DNA of 16,279 bases from an uncultured Muribaculaceae bacterium (GCA_910584055.1 CAJTZS010000069.1:1-16279), one strand, 5' to 3'; shown: positions 1-9,900, numbered from the stretch's first letter. Notes: generated by a model from the letters alone, not told the origin. Numbers and translations are program-made.

Positions 1-57
1 TAGAGCATCAGCTTCCCAAGCTGAGGGTCACGAGTTCGAGCCTCGCCTACCGCTCCA
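1..57 (+). tRNA. tRNA-Gly (anticodon CCC), 5' end cut off by window edge
   Basis: This is the 3' part of a tRNA that decodes GGG. The window opens at the end of the D-arm. The anticodon stem is TCAGC/GCTGA (8-12 and 20-24) around a 7-base loop with anticodon CCC at 15-17. The T-loop TTCGAGC follows, with a T-stem in which four of five pairs form and the outermost is A-C. The acceptor 3' strand CTACCGC, discriminator T and encoded CCA end at 57. A U discriminator and a 5' strand expected to begin GCGG fit bacterial tRNA-Gly. The missing 5' part lies before the window. Confidence 0.9.
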
Positions 58-62
58 CTATG

Positions 63-111
63 AAAGGAACCGGTCTGTCGCTAAGCTTAGCTTCAAATTG
101 GTTTCTTTTTT
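63..111 (+). terminator. Probable intrinsic terminator after tRNA-Gly
   Basis: AAGGAACC (64-71) can pair with GGTTTCTT (100-107) through one G-U pair, and a T-run (106-111) follows. The long loop contains the perfect 12-bp palindrome GCTAAGCTTAGC (80-91), which could form its own small hairpin. The site lies between the tRNA and the aminopeptidase gene, where a terminator is expected. The long loop lowers certainty. Confidence 0.45.
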
Positions 112-126
112 AATTTAAGAAGCCTT

Positions 127-1500
127 ATGTTTGAGAAAGAAATTTATATCAAGCGCAGAGAGCAGCTGCGGGATAAAGTCGGATCCGGACTCATTCTGCT
201 TTTCGGAAATGACGAGTGCGGCGTGAACTATGAAGACAACACATATCCATTTCGTCAGGATTCCTCTTTCCTGTATTTCTTCGGTCAACCTTACGCTGGT
301 CTCAACGCCATCATCGATATTGATAATGACCGGGAGATAATCTTCGGAGACGAGCTTACCATTGACCATATCGTATGGATGGGAAACCAGCCGACAATTC
401 ATGAGAAAGCCGAGCTTGCCGGTGTCTCCGACACCCGGCCATCTGCCGACCTCAAGAAATATCTCGACAAGGCATCGGCATCGGGACAGACAATCCATTA
501 TCTCCCACCCTACCGCGACACACATCGCCTCCGACTGTTTGAGCTTCTCGGCATCATGCCTGGAGCAGACAAGCCATCGGTGGAACTTATAAAGGCTATA
601 GTGGATCTCCGCAACCATAAGCAGCCGGAAGAGATTGAGGAAATAGAGAAAGCTTGTCGCGTTACTGCCGACATGCATATAGAGGCGACACGCGCCGTTC
701 GCGTAGGTATGCGTGAATACGAGGTTGCCGCCGCCCTGGAAGCTGTGGCTCAGGCCAACGGTTGCGCATTGTCGTTCCCAACAATCGCCACAGTTCACGG
801 CGAAACACTCCATAACCACTATCATGGCAATCTCATCAAGCAAGATGACATGCTCCTCGTGGATGCAGGCGCGGAGACGGCAGAGGGATATGCCGGCGAC
901 ATGTCTTCCACAATCTGCGCCGGTCGTAAGTTCACGGAACGCCAGAAACTCATCTACGACATTCAGGTTGCCTCACACCTTGCAGCTGTAAGCGACCTTC
1001 GCCCCGGCAAACCGTTCGTGGAGGTCTATGAGCATGCCGCAGAAGTCATATGCGACGGACTGCGCGGTCTCGGCATTATGAAAGGTGACCCCAAAGAAGC
1101 TGTGAAAGCAGGTGCACACGCCATGTTCTTCCCCTGCGGGCTCGGTCACATGATGGGACTTGACGTCCATGACATGGAAAACCTTGGCGAAGTCTGGGTA
1201 GGATATGATGGAAAACCTAAAAGCACCCAGTTCGGACGCAAGTCATTACGCCTCGGCCGCCCACTCGAAGAGGGATTTGTACTCACTATAGAGCCGGGGG
1301 TATATTTCATACCGGAACTCATAGATTACTGGGGTGCAGAAAAAAGGTTTGATGAATTCATCAATTACTCTGAACTCCGGAAATGGCGCGACTTCGGCGG
1401 CATACGTAATGAAGAGGATTACCTCATCACGACCGACGGCGCACGCCGTCTTGGTAAAAAGATTCCGTTGACCACGGATGAAGTCGAGGCAATGAGATAG
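127..1500 (+). CDS. pepP: Xaa-Pro aminopeptidase (aminopeptidase P, M24B)
   Basis: Cytosolic dinuclear-metal peptidase that removes N-terminal residues preceding proline. The 457-residue protein has an aminopeptidase-P N-terminal domain (about 1-135) and a pita-bread catalytic domain (about 175-440). All five metal ligands are visible: D246 in VDAGAE, D258 in GDMSST, H341 in GLGHMMGLDVHD, E389 in TIEPGVY and E429 in GIRNEED. The VHD motif (347-349) of this family is present. Length fits bacterial PepP-like enzymes. There is no signal peptide. The ATG is the first start after the tRNA terminator; the region before it is A/T-rich with no clear Shine-Dalgarno, as is usual in Bacteroidetes. It appears to head the plus-strand cluster, with only 2 bases before the next gene. 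A dipeptidase of the same fold is less likely, given the N-terminal domain. Confidence 0.93.
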   Translation: MFEKEIYIKRREQLRDKVGSGLILLFGNDECGVNYEDNTYPFRQDSSFLYFFGQPYAGLNAIIDIDNDREIIFGDELTIDHIVWMGNQPTIHEKAELAGVSDTRPSADLKKYLDKASASGQTIHYLPPYRDTHRLRLFELLGIMPGADKPSVELIKAIVDLRNHKQPEEIEEIEKACRVTADMHIEATRAVRVGMREYEVAAALEAVAQANGCALSFPTIATVHGETLHNHYHGNLIKQDDMLLVDAGAETAEGYAGDMSSTICAGRKFTERQKLIYDIQVASHLAAVSDLRPGKPFVEVYEHAAEVICDGLRGLGIMKGDPKEAVKAGAHAMFFPCGLGHMMGLDVHDMENLGEVWVGYDGKPKSTQFGRKSLRLGRPLEEGFVLTIEPGVYFIPELIDYWGAEKRFDEFINYSELRKWRDFGGIRNEEDYLITTDGARRLGKKIPLTTDEVEAMR

Positions 1501-1502
1501 TA

Positions 1503-2231
1503 ATGAATATTCGCATCCCGCCAAAGAAAGACATCTGGACCGCCATAGGCTTTCTCGCGCTTATGGTGATCCTCGTGTTTTCCTGCATGTGGGTATGGGA
1601 ACAGTATCTTACGACACCGCCATACGTAGATCCGGAGCGATACCCGGTGCGCGGCATCGATGTGTCGGCGCACAACGGTGACATCAATTTCCAGCGAGTC
1701 CGTGCCGATGGATACGAATTTGCATTTATCAAGGCATCTGAAGGTTCCGACTTCAAAGACAAAAAATTTGAAACCAACTATACCAAAGCCCGTAAGGCAG
1801 GAATCAAAACAGGAGCATATCACTTCTTCCGTTTCGATAAAGACGGCGTTGACCAGGCGATAAATTTCCTTGAAGCAGTAGGCAACCGCAAACTGGACCT
1901 TGGCCTGGCGGTAGATGTGGAGCAGCAAGGCAACCCGGAAGGCATCGACAAAGAATTGATAACGGAGAGGCTTACCGCCATGGCGGAATACCTGTATCTG
2001 AAAGGGTATCGCGTCACTTTCTACACCAACAAAACCGGATATGAGGAATTCCTGATGGAATCCTTTCCAGGATACCCCCTATGGATATGCTCATTCTCGG
2101 AACATCCGATAGACGCGGACTGGACATACTGGCAATACGACCACCACGGCAAAGTGACCGGAATCAAAGGTGACGTAGACCTCAACGCCTATAACGGCAC
2201 ACGTGAGGAATTTGAAAAATCGGGGCAATAA
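1503..2231 (+). CDS. GH25 lysozyme (N-acetylmuramidase) with N-terminal membrane anchor
   Basis: Predicted to hydrolyse the beta-1,4 bond between N-acetylmuramic acid and N-acetylglucosamine in peptidoglycan. Residues 12-30 form one hydrophobic helix after a short basic segment, so the protein is probably anchored in the inner membrane with the enzyme in the periplasm. The GH25 domain spans about 48-235. It starts with the strand RGIDVSAHNGD (catalytic-site D53), continues with AFIKASEG and GAYHFFR, then VDVEQ with the acidic pair D138 and E140, and ends with TYWQYD and GDVDLNAYNG. The 242-residue length is normal for a single-domain GH25. The start lies 2 bases after the pepP stop, which suggests one transcript. 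Its place ahead of porU suggests, by inference only, a role in opening the wall for an envelope-spanning machine. General wall turnover is equally possible. Confidence 0.88.
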   Translation: MNIRIPPKKDIWTAIGFLALMVILVFSCMWVWEQYLTTPPYVDPERYPVRGIDVSAHNGDINFQRVRADGYEFAFIKASEGSDFKDKKFETNYTKARKAGIKTGAYHFFRFDKDGVDQAINFLEAVGNRKLDLGLAVDVEQQGNPEGIDKELITERLTAMAEYLYLKGYRVTFYTNKTGYEEFLMESFPGYPLWICSFSEHPIDADWTYWQYDHHGKVTGIKGDVDLNAYNGTREEFEKSGQ

Positions 2232-5200
2232 TCGCTATCGAAATCCGTTCATTAAAAGAATAAATATCGACATTTTGAAACGGATTTTTCTACATACAAG
2301 AATATCATATGCCATAATCGCATTTATAGCTATAGCCTTGAATTTTATACAGGGTCATGCAATAAATGCTGAACATTATGCACAGAACTCCGTCCTCTCG
2401 CAAGGACGTTGGGTGAAAATAAAAGTCAATGCCACCGGGATGCAACTCATCTCCAACGCCGACCTCAAGGCGATGGGATTCTCAAACGCTGAAAAGGTAA
2501 ACGTATATGGCACCGGAGGCAGAATGGTGCGGGAAGCCCTGACGGCAGAGATGCCCGACGACCTCCCACTCCTTCCAAGCGTCCGCACCCCGAAAGGGAT
2601 TGTGTTTTTCGGAGTTGACAACGTGACATGGGCATCCTCCAGAAACGGATTATACACCCATGAGATGAATCCTTACTGCGGGGAAAGCCTCTATTTCGTG
2701 TCGGACAGGGATATCGACAAGGAGGAAACGGCAAAAGCCCCTGCATCCCCGGCAAAGGGAGACAAAGTGATTTCAACATTCACCGCCAGACTGCTCCATG
2801 AACGCGACATCCAGGCTCCCTCGCAGGAAGGAAGGATGCTTCTTGGAGAAGATTTCCGCACCAACAAGTCCCAGAGATTCAGTTTCGTTCTTCCCGGAAT
2901 ATCTTCTGAAGAGGTAACGGCAAGGGTAAAATTCGGAGCAAAGACAACCAACGGCTCATCCTCCTTGATAATCAGCGCAAACGACACCCGTCTTACGGCA
3001 ACACCGTCCGACAGGATAGAAGCGTGCACCAGCGAATTCATAAAGACAACCTCCACCACAAAATCCTTTAGTATAGACGCTGACAAACTCTCGCTCGGAA
3101 TCGATTATTCATATTCCGGCGCGCTCTTCACGGCACGTCTCGACTATATAGAAGTATTTTATGAACGCAATTTGAATCTTTCCGCCGGTGACCTACATTT
3201 TTACGACACCTTTAACGGAGAGACAGTCGAGATCGGAGGATGCTCCTCGGAAACCCACATATGGGATGTTACAGATCCCTGCAAAGTTACGGAAGTGGAT
3301 TTCACCCTTGAGGGAGACAATGCATATTTCACACCGCAGTCAGGCTACAGAGAATATGCAGCTTTCAACCCGGGCGCCGTCAACCGTGCAATCACACGCA
3401 GCGTCATAGTCAAAAATCAGGACATTCATTCCATGCCCTCTCCCGATATGGTAATAGTGGCATATGCGGAGTACGCTTCCGCTGCCAACCGCATAGCCAA
3501 ACTCCATGAAGAGGCAGATGGTTTCAACGTGCTTGTCCTGACTCCGGAATCCATCTACAATGAATTTTCCGGCGGTCATCCGGATGTCGGGGCCTTCCGC
3601 AAAATGCTTAAAATGTGGCATGATCGCGGAGAAGAACGAAACATCCGCCATTGTCTTCTCTTAGGGCGCGGATCATACGACACAAAAATGGTGTCCACCG
3701 GTATCCGCGGGGCCGGTTACCGTCCGCTACCGTTGTGGCAATCCCCTACGGGTAATACAGAGGCATCGGCATTCTCTACCGATGACATCATAGGGATGCT
3801 TGACGACACTGATGAACAGAGTTTCAACATGAGCAGCGCAAAAATGCAGGTGGCCGTGGGCCGTCTCCCCGTCACAAGCGCACGAGAGGGGGAAGAGATG
3901 GCGGCAAAACTTGAAAAATATATCAAAAGACCCACATATGGTGCATGGCGGAACAGGGTTATGCTCATCGCCGACGACCAGGACAGCGCCATACATCTGA
4001 CACAAACGGAAGATGTCTACAAAAGGTTGTATGACAATGCTCCCCATTATCAATATGAGAAAGTGTATCTCGATGCATATCCTTTGGTGTCTTCAAGCGT
4101 AGGCATGACATATCCCGCAGCTAAAGAGCGCATGATGCGTCTTTTCAACGAAGGGGTGGCATATACGAATTATATAGGGCATGCATCCCCTACTTCCTGG
4201 ACACATGAGAAACTCCTTACATGGAACGACATGCTCTCCTTTACCAATCCGAATCCAACGTTTTATTACGGAGCCACTTGTTCTTTCGGTGCCTGGGATG
4301 CCGACAACATCAGCGGAGCAGAGAAACTTGTCTTAAACCCCACCGCGGGATTCATAGGGGCGATATGCGCGAGCCGTACGGTATACATTTCGCAAAACGG
4401 AACGCTTAGTAACCACATGGCAGATTACATGCTTAAATCCGGTCCCGACAACGAAGCATTACGCGTTGGCGATGTGTTTGTAAACGCGAAGAACTCTTTT
4501 ACTGACGACAACAAACTGCGCTATTGCCTTATATCGGATCCGGCATTGCGTATTCCCAAGCCTTCAAGAAACATAGTGATCGAAAGCATCAACGGTGTTG
4601 AGCTCGCTTCAGCGTCAGACGCTCCTGAGATAAAGGCTCTTTCGAAAGTGAGGCTCAAAGGATCTGTAGCCTCCCCTGATGGCATGATGCTTGAGGACTT
4701 CAACGGCACGATCGCGATCGACCTTTATGATGCGGAAAAGGTAGTCGAGACATTGGGCAACGGGGAAAAAGGGAAGGTGGTAGTATATAACGACCGCCAG
4801 ACTAAACTCGCTTCCGTGTCAGCGAAGGTGGTAAACGGTCAATGGGAGGCGACCCTCATGATGCCGGCGGAGATTGAGAACAACTACAGCCCGGCCCGTA
4901 TCTCAGTCTACGCATGGAGCGAAGAAGGGAAAGAGGCCCAAGGCTCCACCGAGTCTGTATATGTATATGGTTACGAAGACATAGAGACTCCCGACATCAA
5001 AGGTCCGGACATCAAGACAATGTATCTCAATTATCCTGATTTTTCGGAAGGGATGATGGTAAACGCCAATCCAGTTGTTCACGCGTCAGTCATCGATGAA
5101 TCGGGGATAAACATCTCTGATGCGGGAATTGGCCACAAAATGTCGGTCACCCTTGATAGCGACAAGATATTCGATGATGTGTATATGTATTATACATGTG

Positions 5201-5661
5201 ATCCTGAGAACCCTCTCGGAGGATATATAGCCTACCCTCTCTCTGACCTCACACCGGGTGAACACACAATCAAACTGACGGTCTACGACAACGCCAACAA
5301 CGCAACGTCAAAATCACTGACATTCAGCGTCGGTGCCATCAAAGATCCTGTTATACGGAATCTTGCCACTGACGTGAATCCCGCCTCTACAAGCGTAGTC
5401 TTCTCTGTGGCGGTAGATCAGCCTAACACAAAGATGAAATGTCGTCTTGAAGTGTTCGACCTCTCAGGCAAAAGGGTTTGGAATTCTGACGAATCCATAC
5501 ACAGCGACATGCAGGGCGGTATGCAGACACGGTGGGATCTCAAAGACAATGCTGGGCGGAGAGTGGCAAGAGGCATATATCTTTACCGGGCCACAGTTGA
5601 AACTCCCGACGGGATGTATAGCTCTCAAACCAAGAAACTGGCTGTTACGGCACAGCCATAG
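2203..5661 (+). CDS. porU: T9SS sortase PorU (C25 gingipain-like peptidase)
   Basis: PorU removes the C-terminal signal of T9SS cargo at the cell surface and helps attach cargo to lipopolysaccharide, working with PorV. The 1152-residue length is close to Porphyromonas gingivalis PorU. In order: signal peptide (hydrophobic core about 34-49), N-terminal domain opening with GRWVKIKVNATG (68-79) and VNVYGTGG (99-106), C25 domain (about 414-785) ending in SDPALRIPKP, Ig-like region, and a C-terminal FlgD-like fold (LEVFDLSGK ... RGIYLYRATV). The likely dyad is H660 (YIGHAS) and C693 (GATCSFG), near the reported P. gingivalis PorU catalytic cysteine at about 690. The start is uncertain because no ATG occurs near the N-terminus. 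GTG at 2203 overlaps the lysozyme gene by 29 bases. TTG at 2212 is another candidate, and TTG at 2275 gives a more typical signal peptide (MKRIFLHTRISYAIIAFIAI). Confidence 0.88.
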   Translation: MRNLKNRGNNRYRNPFIKRINIDILKRIFLHTRISYAIIAFIAIALNFIQGHAINAEHYAQNSVLSQGRWVKIKVNATGMQLISNADLKAMGFSNAEKVNVYGTGGRMVREALTAEMPDDLPLLPSVRTPKGIVFFGVDNVTWASSRNGLYTHEMNPYCGESLYFVSDRDIDKEETAKAPASPAKGDKVISTFTARLLHERDIQAPSQEGRMLLGEDFRTNKSQRFSFVLPGISSEEVTARVKFGAKTTNGSSSLIISANDTRLTATPSDRIEACTSEFIKTTSTTKSFSIDADKLSLGIDYSYSGALFTARLDYIEVFYERNLNLSAGDLHFYDTFNGETVEIGGCSSETHIWDVTDPCKVTEVDFTLEGDNAYFTPQSGYREYAAFNPGAVNRAITRSVIVKNQDIHSMPSPDMVIVAYAEYASAANRIAKLHEEADGFNVLVLTPESIYNEFSGGHPDVGAFRKMLKMWHDRGEERNIRHCLLLGRGSYDTKMVSTGIRGAGYRPLPLWQSPTGNTEASAFSTDDIIGMLDDTDEQSFNMSSAKMQVAVGRLPVTSAREGEEMAAKLEKYIKRPTYGAWRNRVMLIADDQDSAIHLTQTEDVYKRLYDNAPHYQYEKVYLDAYPLVSSSVGMTYPAAKERMMRLFNEGVAYTNYIGHASPTSWTHEKLLTWNDMLSFTNPNPTFYYGATCSFGAWDADNISGAEKLVLNPTAGFIGAICASRTVYISQNGTLSNHMADYMLKSGPDNEALRVGDVFVNAKNSFTDDNKLRYCLISDPALRIPKPSRNIVIESINGVELASASDAPEIKALSKVRLKGSVASPDGMMLEDFNGTIAIDLYDAEKVVETLGNGEKGKVVVYNDRQTKLASVSAKVVNGQWEATLMMPAEIENNYSPARISVYAWSEEGKEAQGSTESVYVYGYEDIETPDIKGPDIKTMYLNYPDFSEGMMVNANPVVHASVIDESGINISDAGIGHKMSVTLDSDKIFDDVYMYYTCDPENPLGGYIAYPLSDLTPGEHTIKLTVYDNANNATSKSLTFSVGAIKDPVIRNLATDVNPASTSVVFSVAVDQPNTKMKCRLEVFDLSGKRVWNSDESIHSDMQGGMQTRWDLKDNAGRRVARGIYLYRATVETPDGMYSSQTKKLAVTAQP

Positions 5662-5696
5662 TAATGTTTAATGGGTAATGGGTAATGTTGAATGGG
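5662..5696 (+). repeat. Five tandem degenerate 7-bp units between porU and rex
   Basis: Immediately after the porU stop the sequence reads as five units: TAATGTT, TAATGGG, TAATGGG, TAATGTT and GAATGGG. The consensus is (T/G)AATG(T/G)(T/G). The array occupies most of the 49-base gap. A related array in reverse orientation lies between porV and lgt. No function can be assigned from the sequence. Confidence 0.75.
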
Positions 5697-5710
5697 GAAA
5701 GTCTTGACTT

Positions 5711-6358
5711 ATGAATGACGATAATAACCTTATATTGCCGGAGCCGACGCTCAGAAGGCTTCCATGGTATCTTGCATATGTGGAGATACTGAGAGCCAAC
5801 GGTGTGGACAATGTCAGTTCCACCCAGATATCGCGTGCTCTCAGCATAGATGCTTCGCAGATTGCGAAAGATTTGTCTTTCCTAAATATAAATGGCAAAA
5901 CCAGAATCGGGTATGAGGTAAACGCCCTTGTGGAAGCGTTGTCCGACTTTCTTGGTTTCACCCGTTCCCACAAAGCATATGTAATTGGAGCGGGAAGCCT
6001 CGGAAAAGCGTTGATCCGTGATTCGGGCCTTTCAAACTATGGCCTTGAGATTGTGGCGGGTTTTGATGTAAACCCGGAAGTAATTTCTCGCACGGACCTT
6101 GGTGTGCCTATCTATCATATAGACAGGATTTATGAAGTGATGGAAGAAACACCTGCTTCCATCGGTATCCTGACAGTGCCGGCACAATCGGCGCAGGAAT
6201 GCGCCGACATAGCCATCGGAGCAGGCATCAAGGCGATCTGGAATTTCTCACCCTATCGAGTCAAGGTTGCAGAAGGGGTGGTAATGGCGAACACCTCGAT
6301 ATATGCCCACCTCGCCCTTATATTCAACCGCCTCGAAGAAAAACATTCAAGGACTTGA
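5711..6358 (+). CDS. rex: Redox-sensing transcriptional repressor Rex
   Basis: DNA-binding repressor whose affinity is controlled by the NADH/NAD+ ratio; high NADH releases it from operators, typically of fermentation and respiration genes. The 215 residues match the family length. The N-terminal winged helix (about 8-75) contains LPWYLAYVEIL, the family-typical SSTQISRALSIDASQIAKDL and GYEVNAL. The Rossmann domain follows, with the NAD-binding loop VIGAGSLGKAL (91-101) and GFDVNPE at the end of the second strand (117-123). The segments LTVPAQSAQ, IKAIWNFSP and the C-terminal domain-swap helix (about 194-210) are also present. It starts 49 bases after porU, across the 7-bp repeats, and 16 bases before the FAH-like gene. 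No clear Rex operator is visible just upstream. Rex embedded between two sortase-type genes is unusual; co-transcription is inferred from spacing. Confidence 0.93.
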   Translation: MNDDNNLILPEPTLRRLPWYLAYVEILRANGVDNVSSTQISRALSIDASQIAKDLSFLNINGKTRIGYEVNALVEALSDFLGFTRSHKAYVIGAGSLGKALIRDSGLSNYGLEIVAGFDVNPEVISRTDLGVPIYHIDRIYEVMEETPASIGILTVPAQSAQECADIAIGAGIKAIWNFSPYRVKVAEGVVMANTSIYAHLALIFNRLEEKHSRT

Positions 6359-6374
6359 CTCCCGCACATTATAA

Positions 6375-6956
6375 ATGAAAATATTCAATATCATAGGGAA
6401 ATACGAGGCTGGCCGGGACCAAGAAATCAATTGGCACATGCTTCAGGACTCCAATGTGATCCGGTCTGACAATCCATTTTTTGTTCCGGATTTTGACAGC
6501 GAATTCCGATTATACCCCTCCTTGGCGATAAGGATTGACAGGCTTGGGAAATCCATCGCCCCAAAGTTTGCCCACAGATATTACGCACAAGCAACTCTCG
6601 CTGCCACTGTAAGGGCTGAAAATCTACTTGCATCCCTGCGCACCGGAGGACTGCCATGGGACAAGGCTGTATCATTCGACCGTTGCTGCATGATCGGTGA
6701 TTTCAGACCTATAGAAAACTTCAGTGAGGTATCGGAAATATTATTCCACATCGGGGATAGCTCACAAAGAATATCACTTGCAGGATTCAAAACGGATATC
6801 GACAGGATAATTGCCCTTGTCAGCGAAAACAATATACTCAAGATGGGGGACATCATACTTCTTACGGGGGAAGAAACCGGGTTCAAGCTTGCTCCTGGAC
6901 AAAACCTTTACGCGGAAGCGGATTCCGATAAACTACTCGAAATTAGAATCAAATGA
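6375..6956 (+). CDS. Small FAH-like protein, probably catalytically degenerate
   Basis: A 193-residue cytosolic protein with no signal peptide or membrane helix. It resembles the fumarylacetoacetate hydrolase fold: LYPSLAIRIDRLGKSIAP (46-63) sits where family enzymes have the E-x-E-L-A-V-V-I-G-K metal-binding strand, PWDKAVSFDRCCMIGDF (94-110) resembles the K-x-F-D ... G-P-W segment, and LKMGDIILLTGEETGF (155-170) resembles the C-terminal G-D-I-I-L-T-G-T-P motif. The acidic metal ligands of the first motif appear replaced (Y47 and S49), and the protein is shorter than full FAH enzymes. It may therefore bind a ligand without FAH chemistry, or be a regulatory or structural remnant. It starts 16 bases after rex, and its stop overlaps the next start as ATGA, implying translational coupling to the second C25 gene. 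The family call rests on recognition of motifs without an alignment. Confidence 0.55.
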   Translation: MKIFNIIGKYEAGRDQEINWHMLQDSNVIRSDNPFFVPDFDSEFRLYPSLAIRIDRLGKSIAPKFAHRYYAQATLAATVRAENLLASLRTGGLPWDKAVSFDRCCMIGDFRPIENFSEVSEILFHIGDSSQRISLAGFKTDIDRIIALVSENNILKMGDIILLTGEETGFKLAPGQNLYAEADSDKLLEIRIK

Positions 6957-9900
6957 GACAGAAGCGAATGGTAGCGTTGTCCCTTTTCTGCCTCGTCATG
7001 CTTAGCGGTCTGACAGCAAAAGGGGAATACTTATTCAAAAATGAATCAAGACTCGCCAACGGGAAATGGATTAAAATAGAGATCGAATCGACCGGTCTCT
7101 ATCAGATACCTTATGCCACACTTCTCGAAATGGGATTCGAGAATCCTGCGGCCGTAGGGGTTTATGGCAATGGCGGCGGACTGCTTTCCGTTAATTTCAC
7201 ATCCTCCAATGAGGGGAAACCCTATTGCGACGACATAGAGAAAATTGCAGTGATCCATGAAAACGAATCACTCTATTTCTATGGAAAGGGGGTTGATGAC
7301 ATTAAGTTTGAAGCAGGAAACGCCCCCCTATTCAAAAGAGGCACACCGAATCTCTATTCCGATACGGGGTATTATTTCCTCTCAGATATAGAAACTCCCC
7401 TGCTTGCCGCAGAATCGCAATATGAAGGCAATGGAACTATACTGACAGATGGATGGGGTTATATCTACCATGAAGCAGACCTCGAACAGAATTCAACAGG
7501 AACCGGACAACTTTTTTGGGGAGAGAGCTTTCTTGGCGGCAATTCCACCCTTAGCTGGACATCATCAACGCCATGGCTGACTTCGGGCACCGGAAAACTC
7601 ATGTGCAGACTCTATACATCACCACGTTCATCCGTGTCAGGGAAAGTCACAGTCAGCAATTCAGATTCAGAAGGCTCGTTAGACCGGTCGCAAGGGACAG
7701 GCGACCGATTCTATGACACACCTTTGAACCTTCCACTTAAATACGACCTCCGGGAAGCGGATGAAGTAACAATCAACATGACTGCCACCGGCAGTGACCC
7801 TGATTTCCTTAATCTTGATTATTGGCTTCTATCTTATCCGAAACGCCTGCCGGAATCAACCGGACTTAAAGAAAACCCTGCCGAATCTTATTCATTTTCA
7901 TTGACAACGGGGCAAAGCTACCATATCAGGCTCGGAAACAGGCTTCGACTTCTCGACGTTACCAAACCGGAAGCGATTAAATCAGGCAAACAAGACCCAC
8001 TGAACCCGGAGATGACAGGATTCACGGCATCAGGAGAAAGCATGTCCGTAGTTATCTATGATCCGGCACGAAAACAAATGGAAATAAAAGGTTGGCAACC
8101 TGTCTCCAATACCAATCTACACGCCTTGCAGGCCCAGGGGGCGGAATTGTTGATCATCACCGTGCCGCGTTTCCGTGAGTATGCAGAGCGCATAGCCGAC
8201 ATACATCGCAATTATGAAAATATAAAAGTGGCGGTAGCCACTCCCGAAGAAATCTACAATGAGTTTTCATCGGGCACTCCGGATCCGATGGCATACCGCG
8301 CGATAGCGAGGATGCTCTATGATTCCAAAGGAAGCAAGCTTAAGAATATCCTGCTTTTCGGGCCGAGCGACCGCAATCTCAGACATAAGATTGAGGGAGA
8401 AACAAAATTCGACCGCATCATAGCGGTGCAGCAGGCAACCGTAACTCCTGACCGCGATGCCAGTCCGGCATATGATTTCTATGGCATAGTAAAGGATGAA
8501 GTGAATGAGGATGCATTATACCGGGAAGTCATGAATGTCGGAGTGGGATTGCTTTCGTGCGAGACAGGCAATGAATGCGAACGGGCCATACGCAAGATAG
8601 AGCGATACCTTGCCGATGACACTCAGGCATGGCGAGTGAACGAGACTCTTAGCGTAGGAGGACTGCACGACAATCACACTCACGACAAGCAGGCGGAAGA
8701 CTACGGAAACCTGATAAGAAACTACACCGGAATAAGCGGCATGGCGCATACAACCATCGCCGTGGATGCATATGGCAATAAAGGCGCACACGGCATGTTC
8801 ACCCGGACACTTGACAAAGGAAAAGTTTTCTCCGTCTGGTTTGGGCACGGAAGCAGAGTAATGTTCGGGCAGGACAAGAATTTCTTCACAACGTCAGATG
8901 CAGTAGCACTGAAAAACAGCCATCTCGGATTCATGTATATGGGTGGATGCGATTTCTCCATCCCCGACACCCGGGCCCGAGGTCTCGGAGAGACAATCGT
9001 GCTTGATTCGGAACACGGGATGGCGGGCGCCATTGTAAGCACAAGGACCGCATGGTCGAACCAAAATTACGATCTGGGTAAAAGACTTCTCGATGGATGG
9101 CTGAAACCTGCAGATACCGATGTATCACCCACAATCGGTGAAATATATGCAAAAGCCAAATCCGGAGCACAGTCGGCAAACTCCCTAACTTTTATACTTT
9201 CCGGCGACCCGGCATTGAGAATGCCTTCGCCATTGAGAAAAGTCATCATGAATGATATTGCTGGCGCGCCCGGAGAAAAGGTAAGGATAGAAGGTTCGAT
9301 TGTAGACAAGAATGGAAATGCCGACAATACATTCAATGGTAAGATTGTTCTGAAACTCATGGAGCCTGCGATGAAACTGAGGTCAAAAGACTACGTGACG
9401 GCAACGGGCACGACACCGCAACCGATAAAAATCAATGGTAAGGACACCATCATATACTACACTCTCGACGTGACTTATGACACAAGTCTCATAACGGCCA
9501 TAGAATCGGATGTGAAGTCAGGCAAATTCTCGGTTTCCATGGTTATCCCCAAAGAGTGTGCAGGTTTCGCAGGAGAGAGCATGAAACTCCACGCGGGAGT
9601 ATTCGATAAATCCAGATGGCTCGGAGGTTCGGGGGCATCAATGATATCGATTCAGGACAAACCGTCAGAAGATGCACAAATCGATATTGAAGCGCCGGTT
9701 GTCAATGCTACGTACGACAACAGCCGCCGCATGGTCATTGTAGAGGCGGTTGACGACTCGGCACTTCCATTGTCGCCTTCCGCATATATGGTAATGCTTG
9801 ATGGCAAACCATCTACCCTGACGACTGAAACCCATGAAGAGGATGGCAATTCCGGCAAGATATTCTCCGGTTATACCGATCTTTTTGATCTGGCGGATGG

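Noticed and set aside
115..843. Long 242-codon open frame on the minus strand
   Set aside because: It lies antisense to pepP, whose protein has a complete set of catalytic residues; the minus-strand translation has no recognisable domain.
5662..5710. Intrinsic terminator between porU and rex
   Set aside because: The gap consists of direct heptamer repeats and no stable hairpin followed by a T-run is seen.
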